Positions 11,195-22,850 of a stretch of DNA of 64,000 nt are shown here, in pieces. The stretch spans positions 844,068 to 908,067 of the forward strand of contig NC_030993.1 in the NCBI RefSeq assembly GCF_000149955.1. The letters run 5' to 3'. The notes under the pieces are model-generated. The model was not told the DNA's origin. It made no database searches and saw only the letters and a list, made by a program, of their open reading frames with translations. A program made the translations under genes and the position numbers. Position 1 is the stretch's first letter. Each line of letters starts with the position of its first letter. This stretch comes from Fusarium oxysporum f. sp. lycopersici 4287 (taxonomy: Eukaryota > Ascomycota > Sordariomycetes > Hypocreales > Nectriaceae).

Positions 11195-12021
11195 TTTCGC
11201 GACTGGGTGAGTCTGAGGAGGAACAAGAGAGTGAATCCCAAGGTAAGGAATTGGGGCTCAGATGACTACCCCGTAGATAGACAGGCAAGCAAGCCATTGA
11301 GTGGATACGTGGGGAAAGGATACCGAATGGTATTGCCGCAGAATGTTGCCCGGTCATGACTAGACTAGACTGTTGTGCTTTAGCTAATTAGCAAGCTTAG
11401 GTCGAGAAGTCGAGGGCTGGATTGACCTGGGGCAGGTGTCAAGTTTGCGGGGAAATGACTTTAGCGGAAACCTTTCCGACAATTTAAAGAGTTGAGTTAC
11501 TCTTCACCTTAGACATACCAGCAGTATCATACCAATGATGGTTGACTAGAGTAGAGCCGCCGACAGGCTTCCCCTCGGGGCCCCGGAAAGACACAAGTCT
11601 AGCTCAAGTCCAGTAGGTACTTAATAGTTATATCAGAACGCAGTTCAAAATCTCGTACCTCTACTAGCGCCGTAGCATCCCTCGGCAGAGCAGCTGCGCT
11701 CTACCGTGGTAATAGCTGTGGGTCCAAAGCCACACATTTACCCCATACTCTCAATTTAGGCATAGATCGATCTGGGGTAAAACCTAAACAATGAAGGGAC
11801 AGGCTATTGAGCCATCCAATACAGACAGTATGGTAAGTCTGCTGCTGCTGGAAAGGCTGCCTCTAGCTAATATCATGATAAATTATAAGTCCCAATCAAA
11901 ATGAATACTTATATGACACTCAGCCTCTCCGTCCATCATGTACCAAATCCAAAATCTTCTCCCGATCACTTCATACGCTATCCTTGATTATACACAACTT
12001 GGATAACTACCACCTAGTCTG
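11195..12021. promoter_or_regulatory. Divergent promoter of the Zn2Cys6 regulator and MFS carrier, with CCTCGG sites
   Basis: 827 bp between divergent starts. A CCTCGG core lies at 11573-11578 (within CCCCTCGGGG), and the 11-mer TCCCTCGGCAG at 11678-11688 recurs exactly at 19894-19904 in another promoter of the block. No coding region is supported here. Confidence 0.5.
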
Positions 12022-14190
12022 ATGGCTACCAACCAAGCATCGTCCATGGAACCCATGTAAGCAAACTTCCACAGCAACTTTATCTACCAGACTAATAAGA
12101 ATGTTACAGCCGTACAGACCCGGACATCCCGGGGACAGTTGACATGAGCCTCTCTGGTAAAGCATAGCACCCCAGACTTTTGATTTCAAGAAACCACTAG
12201 CTAACCATATTTCCTAAACAGAAGGCCAGGAGTCCACTGCCTACGGACTGGCTCTCTATCCAGTTCCCTCCGATGACCCCAACGATCCTCTCCAGGTGTG
12301 TACATCTATCACTCACTCCAAGTCCATCAGTTCTGATCATACAACCAGTGGCCAAAATGGAAGAAGACTACGCTCTTGTTGCTCGTGTCCGTTTACTCGT
12401 TCCTCGCAAACGGCAGCTTGTTCGGTCCGACTGTATACGTCAACTATCTCGCTGATAAGTTCCACAAGACGCCAAACCAGACTTCTCAGCTGACCACGTA
12501 CCCAAACTTACTGTTTGGTTTCGGTAATATCTTCAGCCTGTCACTGAGCTGTAAAGATGCTGACTTCGGACTCCCTAGGATCTCTCATCTTCGTGCCAAT
12601 GTATCGTAAAATCGGCCGCCGTCCTGTCATGCTGATATCTCTTGTGCTGGTAATGCCTCTTTATCCACTATCGAAACAAGAATTCCATACTGACAGAGTC
12701 ATCTTGATAGTACTGCGCCGGTCTCTTAGGAAGTGCTCTCTCCAACTCGTACGACACACTCCTTGGTTTCCGAATGCTCCATGCTTTCGCCTCCTCTGTC
12801 TGCGAGGCTCTTCCTGCGCAGGTTGTCGCAGATGTCTTCTTTCTCCACGAGCGTGGCAAAGCCCTTGGCTGGTATACCTGTAAGCCACATAGCCACTACC
12901 CTGAACAGACCCTGCTGATCAATATCTCAGTTGCACTGACCACTGGTACTCTCTCTGCCGTTGCCGCTAGCTACATGCTTGCAGGTGGCCACTCCTACAA
13001 CCTCTTTTTCTGGGTTGAGTTTGCGATCGGATGTGCCTTGCTCCTTGCTGTTTTCTTCCTCTTCGAAGAAACTATGTTCTTCAGAGATAGCCACATCCCA
13101 GGTGTTCCATTGAACGCAGATGGTTCGGCGAGACTTGAGAAAGATGAGGAGCACCAGACTACCGAGGAGATCGAAATTCAGGCGACGCCACAAAACTACG
13201 TTCGTGACAGTTACTTGCAACAACTCAAGTTTATCAGAAGAACGGATCCAAACTCTCCTATTGTCATGATGATGGTAAGACATCACAGCGCAGTGACTTG
13301 AGCGTATGTTCTAACGACTTGTAGGTCAGATCGTTTACATATTTTGTGGTTCCGCCAGTCTTTTGGGTCTGCTCAACTTATGGTATGTCACATGTACATA
13401 AACTCATTACAGTCAGAGCCACTATGCTAACTAATAACCTTGATAGGGATCATCATTGGCTTGGCAGCCCTTGCTTTCACCGCCACATTCCCAGGAATCG
13501 TGACATCTCCTCCTTACTCCTGGCCGATCGTAAGAGTACCAATGACTATCTGTGGATCAATATTGACATCATTTCAAGGAGAACACGGGGCTCATAGCCG
13601 TCTCCGCCTTCCTGGGTTACCTCGCTGCCGCCGGGCCGTTCAGTTCACTGCCAGATCGATTCTCTGCAAGGTTAACCAAGAAGAACAACAACATCTACGA
13701 AGCAGAGTATCGCCTCTGGTGCCTTGTTGTAGTACTTTTCGTATCCCCGGCATCTCTCATCCTGTACGGATACTCAGCCGAGAAACAGCTCCACTGGTTC
13801 GGTCTAGTCTTTGCCGTTGGACTTTTCCAATTCGGTATGTCTTGAAAGCAAGTATTTCAGCTTTGTGCTAACGATCGTCTTCTTGAAATAGGCGCATTCT
13901 TCTTCTTGACGTATACACTCGCTTACGCAATGGACTCGTATGAAGCAAATGTACCAGAAATGTTGATTGCTATGAATATCGGCAAGCAGGCCATCTCTTT
14001 TGGGTTTGGGTATGAGGTCATCAACTGGATCATTAAAGATGGGTATGTGACGGTATTTGCAGGGATCTTCTGCAGTGTTCTTTTGGTCAATAACCTTACG
14101 GTCTTTGTCTTCCTGGTGTTCGGGAAGCGACTGAGAGGGTGGTACACCCATACCCGCCTAGCCAAGATTCACAAGGGAAGTATTCATTGA
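12022..14190 (+). CDS. MFS transporter, DHA1 family, HOL1-like
   Basis: Eleven-exon model: 12022-12056, 12110-12156, 12222-12295, 12349-12523, 12579-12649, 12711-12879, 12931-13274, 13325-13382, 13447-13529, 13579-13834 and 13892-14190. It totals 1611 nt (536 aa), phases all consistent and all junctions GT-AG. The signature DPNDPLQWPKWKK just before the first membrane span is typical of HOL1-like and related fungal DHA1 carriers. The GRRPV loop between spans 2 and 3 (YRKIGRRPVML) is the major-facilitator motif A relative. About twelve hydrophobic spans follow, with a long acidic/amide cytosolic loop between the two halves (around LEKDEEHQTTEEIEIQA). It probably moves a small organic solute or drug across the plasma membrane; substrate unknown. 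Divergent from the C6 regulator. Confidence 0.92.
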
Positions 14191-14725
14191 AGGGTTTACT
14201 ATCGTGTTAGTAGTTACTCGGTCAGTAGCATCGGTATTGTTTTTAGCTGAAATATGTATCTGAAAGCTTATCCTTGCTCCATAACTTGGTTAGTAGTCTC
14301 TTCTTCTTGGTGACTTGAAGTTGAAAACGTCAACCTCATCATTGGGCGCTATGACAATGGCCTTGGTAAGGCCATCGCTCACTATTTGTAATGTCCGTCG
14401 CATATTCAATAGAATATGCTTCTCGGGTATTTTTCCACTGAGAGACGTTGACATCTGATAGAGGAGATATAATCTTAGTCAACCCACCATGCTATCACCA
14501 AGCATCAGGAAGTGTCAGTGGCGCAGGCTCGCGACCCCTTAAGATGTGGTTTCGGTTCATCCGACAGGATGACAGAAGCGTGCTAATTGAGCACTCCGCT
14601 TGACTGTATCTGCACATCTAAGCTGACAACTTGCTCGCAATAGGCACCCGTAGACTTAAGGCACCCGGATATCATGGCTATATGTAATTGATGTATATTC
14701 AATGAGTCAATGAAGAGATACTAGA
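14191..14725. other. Intergenic, convergent 3' ends
   Basis: 535 bp between the converging MFS and SDR genes. No gene or repeat seen. Confidence 0.55.
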
Positions 14726-15782
14726 CTATTCACTATCCATTGCATTTAGAAGCCCAACGGACACCTTATCTCGCAAGCCTTCCTGGATCCAACCGGGGAA
14801 CCCGCGTATCATGGAAGTCCAAGCTGAAGAGTTTGGTACAACGACTTGAGCCCCATACCCAGTGTAAAGCTGGTTCACAACACTATCAGCGACAGACTCT
14901 GCAGATATCGTGGTATCCTTCATTTTCCCCTTAGCGATGAGGTCCGCGATCAACGGTGTCTTCACCCAAGTTGGATGGATGATGCTATAAACTGTTATTC
15001 ACACTGCAGGACCAGTAAACACAAGCCGAAGTATCTTACCTTGCTCGCACCAGTGGTGCCTTATAAATATGCCTCAGCTCCTGTAGCAAACCCTCGTGGA
15101 ACGCGAGGAGTCCAGACTTGGTACACCCGTAATCGACATTACTGGCCTGCGTGGCAAAAGAAGCCAGACTTCCGACGTTGACAACATGACCGTGGTTTCG
15201 TCGTATCATAACAGGCAGGAAGTGCTTCACAAGCAGTATCGGTGCTATCATATTTACGTCGAAGACTTTGCGGATCTTGGACTCGGGACAAGCGAGGATG
15301 GACATGGCGTTGCCGATTCCGGCGTTGTTAATGATAACGGTCGGGTCTCCATGTTCAGAGACAATGTGCTTGGCCACTTTGGAGATTTCAACGTGGTCGG
15401 AAAGGTCTGCTGAGCAGAAAGACACGCTGGGGGCTAGAAGCTGTCAGTCTAGGTTGTTGAGAACTCGTGATGTTGACTTACGAAGTTGATAGTTTGGAGC
15501 ATTCAGATCAACAATGATGACCTTGATGTGCTTCTTTGCAAGCTTGAGGACAATCTCTTTGCCAATGCCACTGCTACCGCCAGTGACAACAACGATTTCT
15601 TTTGCCCAGTCCCAACCGCTGTCGGTAAGGTAATTATTGACCTTCCTCCTGGTAAGCCATGAGTTAAATCGCGGGATCAAGCTTATCAAGAGCGCTGCAG
15701 CAGCACCAGCCAAGATATTCTTGTTCTTGGCCAATTCTATTACATAGCCCAGGGTGGCCTTGTCTAGGTTGGGGAACGACAT
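14726..15782 (-). CDS. Membrane-anchored short-chain dehydrogenase (SDR16C/retinol-dehydrogenase-like)
   Basis: Three exons (15482-15782, 15040-15433, 14726-14984) give 317 aa with consistent phases. Residues about 23-36 (ILAGAAAALLISLI) form an N-terminal membrane span followed by Arg/Lys residues, fitting an ER or lipid-droplet anchor. The cofactor motif TGGSSGIG is at residues 67-74. An acidic residue after the second strand (VIIVDLN) suggests NAD preference. NNAGIG, the catalytic serine strand (VNVGSLASF) and YGCTK (Tyr-x3-Lys) complete the active site. Such enzymes interconvert lipophilic alcohols and carbonyls. The gene is divergent from the alpha/beta hydrolase (393 bp), suggesting co-expression. 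Confidence 0.9.
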
Positions 15783-16175
15783 GGCAAGTGGTAGTTTGAT
15801 TGCGACAATTCCGAGACAGTTGTTAACAGGGTAGTATAGATCGAATATAACTCAAAATGGACAGTGTTATTCGGATATAAAGTTAATTAATTAATGGTGT
15901 GAATCGTCTTTCTCGACGCCTCGGGGTGCACGGCACAGGCGGTATACTTTGCCATGGGGTGAAATGCCGAGGGATCGATTTCCCGAGGGACGTCGTCATC
16001 CACAACACACTATGCCTTGGATTCAGAAATATTATTTCGACCTGGACCTAAATCTTTTGATTATAATATATATAGATTTGTTTGTTATTTCGCCTTGAAG
16101 CCAATCCTACAATTGACCCTGTTCTGCCCAAGTTCAACCACTTACAATTCTTCTCACGTCTATCCTCTTGTCAAA
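15783..16175. promoter_or_regulatory. Divergent promoter of SDR and alpha/beta hydrolase, with three CCTCGG/CCGAGG sites
   Basis: 393 bp between divergent starts. CCTCGG occurs at 15919-15924, and CCGAGGG occurs twice, at 15967-15973 and 15983-15989, as a direct repeat around GATCGATTTC. A TTAATTAATTAA stretch lies at about 15882-15893. Confidence 0.5.
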
Positions 16176-17128
16176 ATGGCTTCCCACAAAGATGTCGATA
16201 TTCCCACCTACGATGGCCTAAAGCTCAAGGGAACTTTGTTCTCTGTCGGTCAGAAAAAGCCTTGCATTATCATGTCAAGCGGTGTAAGTCACACGGGGTG
16301 TCGAGATCATACACTCTACTAACCCACCCTTTAACATAGTGGTCCGGACTGCGATCCCATTTTCTGCCTGAATTTGCAGCACGATTTAATAAGGCTGGTT
16401 ATGGTGTTCTGACCTACGATAACCGGTGCTGGGGAGAGAGCGAGGGTCTTCCTCGGGAGCAAGTCGATCCGACCTTGCAAACACGCGATTATTTCGACGT
16501 CTTCAACTTTGCGGTCACTCAGCCTGAAGTAGACCCTACAAAAATCGTCTACTGGGGGTCCAGTATGTCTGGAGGAAACGCCATCTGCGCAGCAGCTGTG
16601 AATCATAATATCGCCGGCGTCATCTTGCAAGTCCCCTTCATCTCAGGCGAATGGGATCTCTCGCATGCCAGGGCGTCGACAAGCTTACTCCTCGGTGAAC
16701 GAGCCAAGGCCACAGCGGAAGGATCCCCATCCAAGATCCCCAACTTCCCCAGTTCTCTTGATGAGCTGAAGAGCGGCGCGTCCCAAGCTGTTCTCAAAGA
16801 CCCAGAGTCGATCCCGTTTATTGGTGAAATGGAACAGCGAGGACTTGATTGGTCCAAGACGTGTACGGTGCAGAGTCTAACCTACGCTCTGCTTCACGAG
16901 CCACTGGCTTATATCCATCGTATCTCGCCGACGCCCATGTTGATGATTGTGGCTGATCAGGATGTTACAACACAGCCTCATTTGCAGCTTGAGGCTTTCA
17001 ATAAGGCACTTGAACCAAAGAAGCTTGTGGTTCTCAAGGGTATGGGTCATTTCTCGCCTTACTTTGGCACGCCTTTTGAGGAAAACGTTCAGGCCCAAAT
17101 TGCTTATCTTGATGAACTCTTTGCGTGA
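16176..17128 (+). CDS. Alpha/beta hydrolase (DltD/Af380-like, X-Pro dipeptidyl-peptidase-type fold)
   Basis: Two exons, 16176-16283 and 16340-17128, 298 aa. The fold markers run in order: an N-terminal strand pair, a TYDNRCWGESEG oxyanion-side loop (residues 61-72), and the nucleophile elbow WGSSMSGG with Ser111. An acidic residue lies in VADQDV and the catalytic His in GMGHFSPY near the C-terminus. The cap insert between the elbow and the acid is short. Relatives in fungi include polyketide-transferase-like and plain ester-hydrolysing enzymes, so the substrate cannot be read from sequence. In this block an esterase acting on the ester made by the Baeyer-Villiger enzyme is the simplest idea (inference). 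No signal peptide or peroxisomal tag, so probably cytosolic. Confidence 0.88.
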
Positions 17129-17596
17129 TATAGAATACAAGAGGTACTAGAATAAGAGTGTAGATTCAATTAGTTAAACGAATACCGAATAATGTTATCG
17201 TTTTGGAATACAATTAAAGCTTGCCTTGGTGTGAAATGAACTTGAGGCTATGATGCTTTGTCGAGTACTTACTCATCTCTAACACTCTTATCTTGTCTTT
17301 TCTTCTCCATCCGTACTCTTCAGTAAAAAGAACTGGCGGATATGGATGCACTGACCTGCTGACAAGCCCATGACCAGTAAACGCACCATCACTCACTTGC
17401 CGAGGTTGCCCTTTCATGATTGCAAAACCGCCTTGCCTGCAAGATTATATCTAGTAGCTCAAGCTGTATTCGTTCTCTGAAGTACCTAACTAGAAACAAC
17501 CGAACTAAAGCAGGCGAACCGCTTTGTCGCGAACTCAAGGCGTTGAAAGCAATCGTTGGGTGCCCTCCATGGCACATTAACCATACATAATCCAAT
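17129..17596. other. Intergenic, convergent 3' ends of hydrolase and ligase genes
   Basis: 468 bp. One isolated GCCGAGG lies near 17398. Nothing else seen. Confidence 0.5.
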
Positions 17597-19637
17597 CTAG
17601 AGTTTGGATGTAACCTCCACTGACTTTCCCTTCTCCCTCGTTTGCAAGACCCGTCTCAGGATCTTACCGCTAGGGCTCTTGGGAATGGCCTCAATAAACT
17701 CCACACCACCCTGAAGCCACTTGTACTTTGCTTTGTGGCTTTCAACATATTTGCAAATCGCAGTCATTACCTCTTCGTCAGACTTATTACTCGTACTAAC
17801 ATCTTTCACCACAAAGGCTTTGGGCACTTCCCCAGCGAAATCGTCTGGAACAGAGATGACTGCACAATCTGCAACGAATGGATGAGAAAGGATATGCGCC
17901 TCGAGCTCCGCGGGAGCCACTTGGTTTCCCTATTGTTCCCGTTAGTTGCGCTTATGTTTAATGCGGACTGAATGGGCTATGGATACCTTTACTTTAATGA
18001 GCTCTTTGATTCGGTCGACGATGACGACGTGCTCTGTACCAAGAGGTGACAGACGTACGACAACAACATCACCTGTTCGAAGCCATCTGCCGTCCTCATC
18101 CCATACAAAGGTCTCTGCTGTGGCTTTGGCATTGTTCATATAGCCGAGGCAGACGTTTGGAGATTGGACATAAAGTTCGCCTGGCTTCTCAAGCTCAGTT
18201 ACTTCTTTGCCATCCTCATCAATAACCTTGCATCGAGTCCCGAGAACGATGGACCCCGACGTGCCGGGGAGGATGTCATGCTTGCTTGTGGTGCAAACAG
18301 AAGGACTACTCTCTGTCAAGCCTGGTAGAGTCAATAGGGTCAGTTATTATCCTAGAAAACGTCTTGTTTTGGATTATCTTACCATAGCCCTGCCCAACTT
18401 TCCATTTTGGCCATGTCTGCTGCATACTCTCGATGGTCTTGGCACCGAGGGGTGCAGCACCGGAAGTAACCCATTCTATACTACTCAAGTCGTATGAATC
18501 GCATTTGTTTTTGTTCTGAAGTAGCTGAATGGCGATAGGCGGGACCTATAACGATTTCCAAGTCAGTTGGATACAAGTGTGATGTATAAATGAACAACTT
18601 ACAAGCGGCAAATGGCGAACTTTGTACTTCTGTATGGCTGCGAGCATGTGTCCTAGATTGTATCTTGGGAGCACCACGACCTCGTCTCCCTGCCAAGGGA
18701 GTATGTGAGAGATAATGACCAGACCGTAGATGTGGCTGAATGGCAGTAGACCCAGTCCGACCTGCGTCTCAACCCCAGCTAATTTCCGCCCATAGGTCTC
18801 GTACGCGACTTGCAAGGCAACGTTACTGATGATGTTGTAGTGAGATAACATGACACCTTTCTAAACCCATATTAGCATTCACCAGAAGGAATTATCTATG
18901 GATCCAGGGTCAGACAACTAACCGGAAGGCCAGAGGTTCCGCTAGAGAAGCAGATGTAAGCAACCTGTCGCTTTCCTTGCTCCTTGACCCATCGCAACGG
19001 CGGGAGCGGAGGCAAGTGTCTTCCTTCATCTATCAGCGTAGATAGGGCGACAAACCTGCTGTTGTTTGTTTGATCAGGCATATCGAGGATGAAAACATGG
19101 TCTTTAGAGATATTTGCCGCTGATGCTGCCTCCAAAGCCACGGGAAGTAGAGGTATACAGCTGAACAAGGCTTTTGCACTTGTCGAACGAAGTTGATGCG
19201 TGAGTTCAGACACACTGTAGGCGGCGTTGGCCGGACTGACTATTGCGTTGAGGCGATGCAAGGCGTGAGTCAATGGAACGTAATCAATCTGGGAAACGCA
19301 AATTTCAAATCAGTAATTGTCACCAAATATGTATCCTCAAGTGTTTTGATCGCACCGTATTCCAAGAAAAGACACAAGCCACCTTGTCCCATTCCGTGCC
19401 GTCGGCGACACTCCAATCGAGTCGTTTTGCTATCGCCTTGGCCATAGAGTCGACCCTTTCCCGGACCTCAGCAACGGTATACGTCTGGCCCGTCAAACCA
19501 CAGGTGTATGGATTACGGGAATCTTTCAATGGTTTGCGGCCATGTTTCTCTGAATACATGAATTCTCCAACTGTGATGCTGTCTGGGAGAGGCACTGGAG
19601 GGAGCGCTCGCGCCCAGGCCGGTGATTCGAAGACCAT
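17597..19637 (-). CDS. Peroxisomal acyl-CoA synthetase / 4-coumarate-CoA-ligase-like enzyme (ANL superfamily)
   Basis: Six exons: 19356-19637 (an in-frame Met also at 19658), 18923-19288, 18603-18860, 18383-18545, 17987-18321 and 17597-17929. They give 578 aa (585 from the upstream Met); phases agree. The adenylation signature CFSSGTSGLPKG lies at the exon 2/3 junction. GYGLTESS (motif A5), GELYVQSPNVCLGY, WLRTGDV (the ribose-binding Asp) and PKSPSGKILRR (the catalytic Lys) follow. The protein ends in Ser-Lys-Leu, a canonical PTS1 signal, so it should be imported into peroxisomes. It activates a carboxylic acid to its CoA thioester using ATP; the acid is unknown. It shares a divergent promoter with the monooxygenase gene. 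Confidence 0.92.
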
Positions 19638-20053
19638 GATGGCGTTCAACTGGGTCAAAGGAACAATTGGTAAAACACTACTATTGAGACTTCAGATTTC
19701 TTTGAAGATACGATTTTATTCTACGTCCATCCTCTTTGCCTTGGAGTTACTCGAACCGCGACCCTCGGAACTATTGCCTCGGCATTAAGTCGACGCACTG
19801 TATTGATCATTTGATCTTGTACAACAGCCGCGTTTCCTTTTACCTTGGGAAACTTCCGATTCAGTGATGATCTTATGATCATTATTCTGTAGTCCCTCGG
19901 CAGTGCCGAGTTGGTAGAATACAATGGAGCATCCGCAGATGTGTATTTATGCTTAATACCCCACAATCTACCGATAGCATTTCAACGACGATACCACAAG
20001 TACGAGGGCGAGAACCATCAAAGAATACGAGATACACACTCCATATAGTAAAC
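19638..20053. promoter_or_regulatory. Divergent promoter of ligase and Baeyer-Villiger monooxygenase, with three CCTCGG sites
   Basis: CCTCGG cores at 19763-19768, 19777-19782 and 19895-19900. The third is part of a near-perfect palindrome (separate entry). An in-frame Met for the rightward gene also exists at 19949, but it gives an extension lacking family character. Confidence 0.5.
19896..19910. promoter_or_regulatory. Palindrome CTCGGCA-G-TGCCGAG, candidate Zn2Cys6 operator (CGG-N5-CCG)
   Basis: Seven-base perfect arms around a single central base. The inner pattern CGG-N5-CCG is the standard inverted form recognised by dimeric Zn2Cys6 regulators. Assignment to the regulator at 8200-11194 is inference from proximity and from the repeated core in the other two promoters. 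Confidence 0.45.
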
Positions 20054-22192
20054 ATGATTAACGACTTCCGCAAGAGCAACGGTGATCACCTTGACCAGAA
20101 TGGCCATACGGCCATGCAGAACGGTTCTGGAGAGAACCCAACCAAGTTTACACTGAAGGACACTCCTGTCGAGAATCAACGACCCATGAGGGTTGTAATC
20201 ATTGGAGCTGGGTTTTCTGGTATCTATTCAACTATTCGGTAAGTCATCAGTCTACTCAAGGTTGAATGCCTTGGAGTAAGCAGTGAAGTTGACGACTCGA
20301 ATAGAATGACACAGAGACTGAGGAATATCGATCTTACCGTCTATGAGATGAATGAAGAAACATCAGGAGTCTGGTAAAGTATCTAGCCTCCAAGTCCTGG
20401 TGACCTTGATCTAACCTGAGCAACAGGTGGTTGAACCGCTATCCTGGCTTGGCTTGCGACATCCCATGTAAGTCTCTATCCTGGTTTATGTATCTCATGT
20501 ATAGGGACTGATGAAATCGGCAGCATACTGTTACCAGTTCAGCTTCGCGCCAAACCCCTATTGGTCATCGCTTTATGCTCCCGGCGCCGAAATCCGTGCA
20601 TACATGCAGGATATCGCCGAGAGATACGGTGCCAATAGGTTCATCAAGACTTGTCACCAAGTCACTTCGGCCACTTGGGACTCGGAGAACAAGGTTTGGT
20701 GAGTAATTTTGAGGCCATGTCGTCAGTGTGAAGTAGACTGATGAAAGGCTTTAGGAGACTTACTGTAAAGAACAACAAGACCGGGGAGACATTTCAAGAT
20801 ACTGCAAACATCCTAGTCTCCGCAAAAGGCGGTCTCAATCAGATTGCTTGGCCGCAGATCAAGGGACTGAAGCAATTCGCGGGTAAGCTCATGCACTCTG
20901 GTGCTTGGGATGAAAGGTCAGTACATGGTCGCCTCAGTAAATTGAAGAGACATTGACAACTGGGCAGTTACGATCTGAAAAACAAACGCGTGGGAGTCAT
21001 TGGCAATGGATCAAGCGCCATTCAAATCGTGCCAGCTATCCAGCCACTTGAGGGCATCAAGGTGTCCTGTTTCGCTCGATCGCCGACTTGGATTATTCCA
21101 TCCTTTGGCGATGCAGCAATGCAAAAGTTAGGAATGGATCCTTCAGAGACCAAGTGTAAGTTCCTAGACAAGTCCAGTATCTAGGGATGGCAGGGCTAAC
21201 ATGGAAAAGTCTCGCGTCGTCACCAAGAAATGCTAGCGAGGCAACCAGAACTGTACTACAAGATGCGAAAGACACTCGAGGATGAGGCTGCAAAAATCTA
21301 CCCTTTGACCTTAATGGGCACCGATGTCCAGAACGGGGCTAAAGAATTCTTCAAAAAGCAAATGGAGGAGCAACTAAAAGACAGAAAAGACCTACTTCAA
21401 ATAATCCCTAAATTTGCCCCCGGTTGTCGTCGTTTGACGCCAGGCCCTGGATATCTCAAGGCGCTCCAACAAGAGAATGTCACCTTCATCAGCCAAAAGA
21501 TTGAGGAAGTCACGGAACGAGGAATCAAACTCGCCTCTGGGGAAGAGGTCGATCTTGATGTCCTCGTTTGTGCCACCGGATACGACGTCGAAGCACCGCC
21601 CACGTTCAGAATAATCGGTCGCAATGGGACAACGCTGGCGGAAAAGTGGAAGCCGCACTTTGAGTCCTATATCTCACTGGCAGTAGACGAGTTCCCCAAT
21701 TTCTTCCTCATCGCAGGCCCCAATTGCGGTCTAGGCTCAGGCAGTTTGCTCAGTGTCTTCGAAGCACAGGGCGACTATATCGTCAAGGCGATCCGCAAGC
21801 TTCAAAAGGAAGACTACGCTACCATCGAGGTCAAGCCCGAGCGTGTAGCTGACTTCAGTCAGTACATAGACGAGTACTTCAAAGGCACTGTGTACACGGA
21901 CGAGTGCTCATCGTGGTATCGCGCCGGTAGACTCGGGTCACGAGTTGTAGCCCTTTGGCCTGGGTCTTCTGCGCAGTGCCTTGAGGTCCTGAGGGCGCCG
22001 CGATGGGAGGATTATGAATTTGAGAGTGCGGATCCTACGGGGAATTTGCTGCGGTGGATGGGAAATGGTTGGAGTCAGGTGTTGACTGAGGGCGATCCGT
22101 CGTGGTTTTTGGACCGTGATGTTGTGGATGCGCCGGATGAGGGGAAACCTGAGGACAGTGAGTTCTATAGAAGGCGACCATTTTCACACTAG
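20054..22192 (+). CDS. Type I Baeyer-Villiger monooxygenase (FAD/NADPH-dependent)
   Basis: Seven exons: 20054-20238, 20305-20373, 20427-20467, 20524-20698, 20755-20916, 20968-21155 and 21210-22192, 600 aa, phases consistent. The FAD Rossmann motif GAGFSG is at residues 51-56, after a roughly 45-residue hydrophilic leader. WWLNRYPG and the CDIPSYCYQFSF block follow. Residues 198-209, FAGKLMHSGAWD, fit the Baeyer-Villiger fingerprint FxGxxxHxxxW[P/D] exactly. The NADPH Rossmann motif GNGSSA is at 223-228, and DVLVCATGYD lies further on. The family inserts oxygen next to a carbonyl, turning ketones into esters or cyclic ketones into lactones. No organelle signal visible. The placement beside a hydrolase, SDR and acyl-CoA ligase suits a ketone-degrading or tailoring pathway. 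Confidence 0.95.
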
Positions 22193-22850
22193 GATACGAT
22201 CAATGCAATATATGAGTTGTGACGCCGATAAGGGTACCTAACCTATCCGTTCCACAGTGCCTGAGAGAATTCCAGCGTGGCATACAACGGCAACTAAGAC
22301 GTACTTACAGTTCTATTCGTTGATAGTGATGGGTCTTTCAAAGAGGGCCTTTGATGTGAGAAGCCGATACATCTGTCTGGGGGATAATATGCCCTGTTCT
22401 TAGTGAGCAAGCTCTGATACAAGCAGGTAAGTGAGCAAATCACCAAGATATGTGCTCTTTTTCAACACGAATATAGATTCAAAAAAGTCAACACGACAAA
22501 ATACAGTCTACATGATTATTTTTAGTATACGATATTGGCAAACCCTCTGTGAACGTCAGTCCCCCTGAACTCGGAAGGACAAAGAAGGCCCCAGAGGGCA
22601 ACACCTCAAAACTTGGATAAAGGCATCATGAACTAGTCTAAAGATGTCCTTAAATATACTAAATTTATATAAGTTCTTTTATTGTCCTGGATAAAGGTGT
22701 CAAAGTTTTATGCCTCCCTTAAGAAGCTGGTGTTCTACGGAGCCGCTGTGGTTGTAACTTCCAGTCAGTGACACAAGGGATTCTTTGTAGACATTTGCAT
22801 ACTTCTCGCGATAAACCGGCCAGCTTCTGTATCATTGTTCTTAATCATGT
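22193..22850. other. Intergenic, convergent 3' ends
   Basis: 658 bp, AT-rich. It holds AACTAGTCTAAAG at about 22631, which resembles AACTAGTCTAAATTT at about 63752. No gene seen. Confidence 0.5.

Noticed and set aside
11660..11725. tRNA-like hairpin (GGCAGAGCAGCTGCGCTCTACC)
   Set aside because: No B-box (GGTTCGANNCC) or acceptor pairing; read as promoter sequence with a CCTCGG site.
12927..13286. Minus-strand frame inside the MFS gene
   Set aside because: Shadow of a well-supported eleven-exon gene.
19949..20053. Upstream in-frame Met for the BVMO
   Set aside because: Extension is Ser/Thr-rich, crosses the promoter motif region and adds nothing conserved; the Met at 20054 is preferred.
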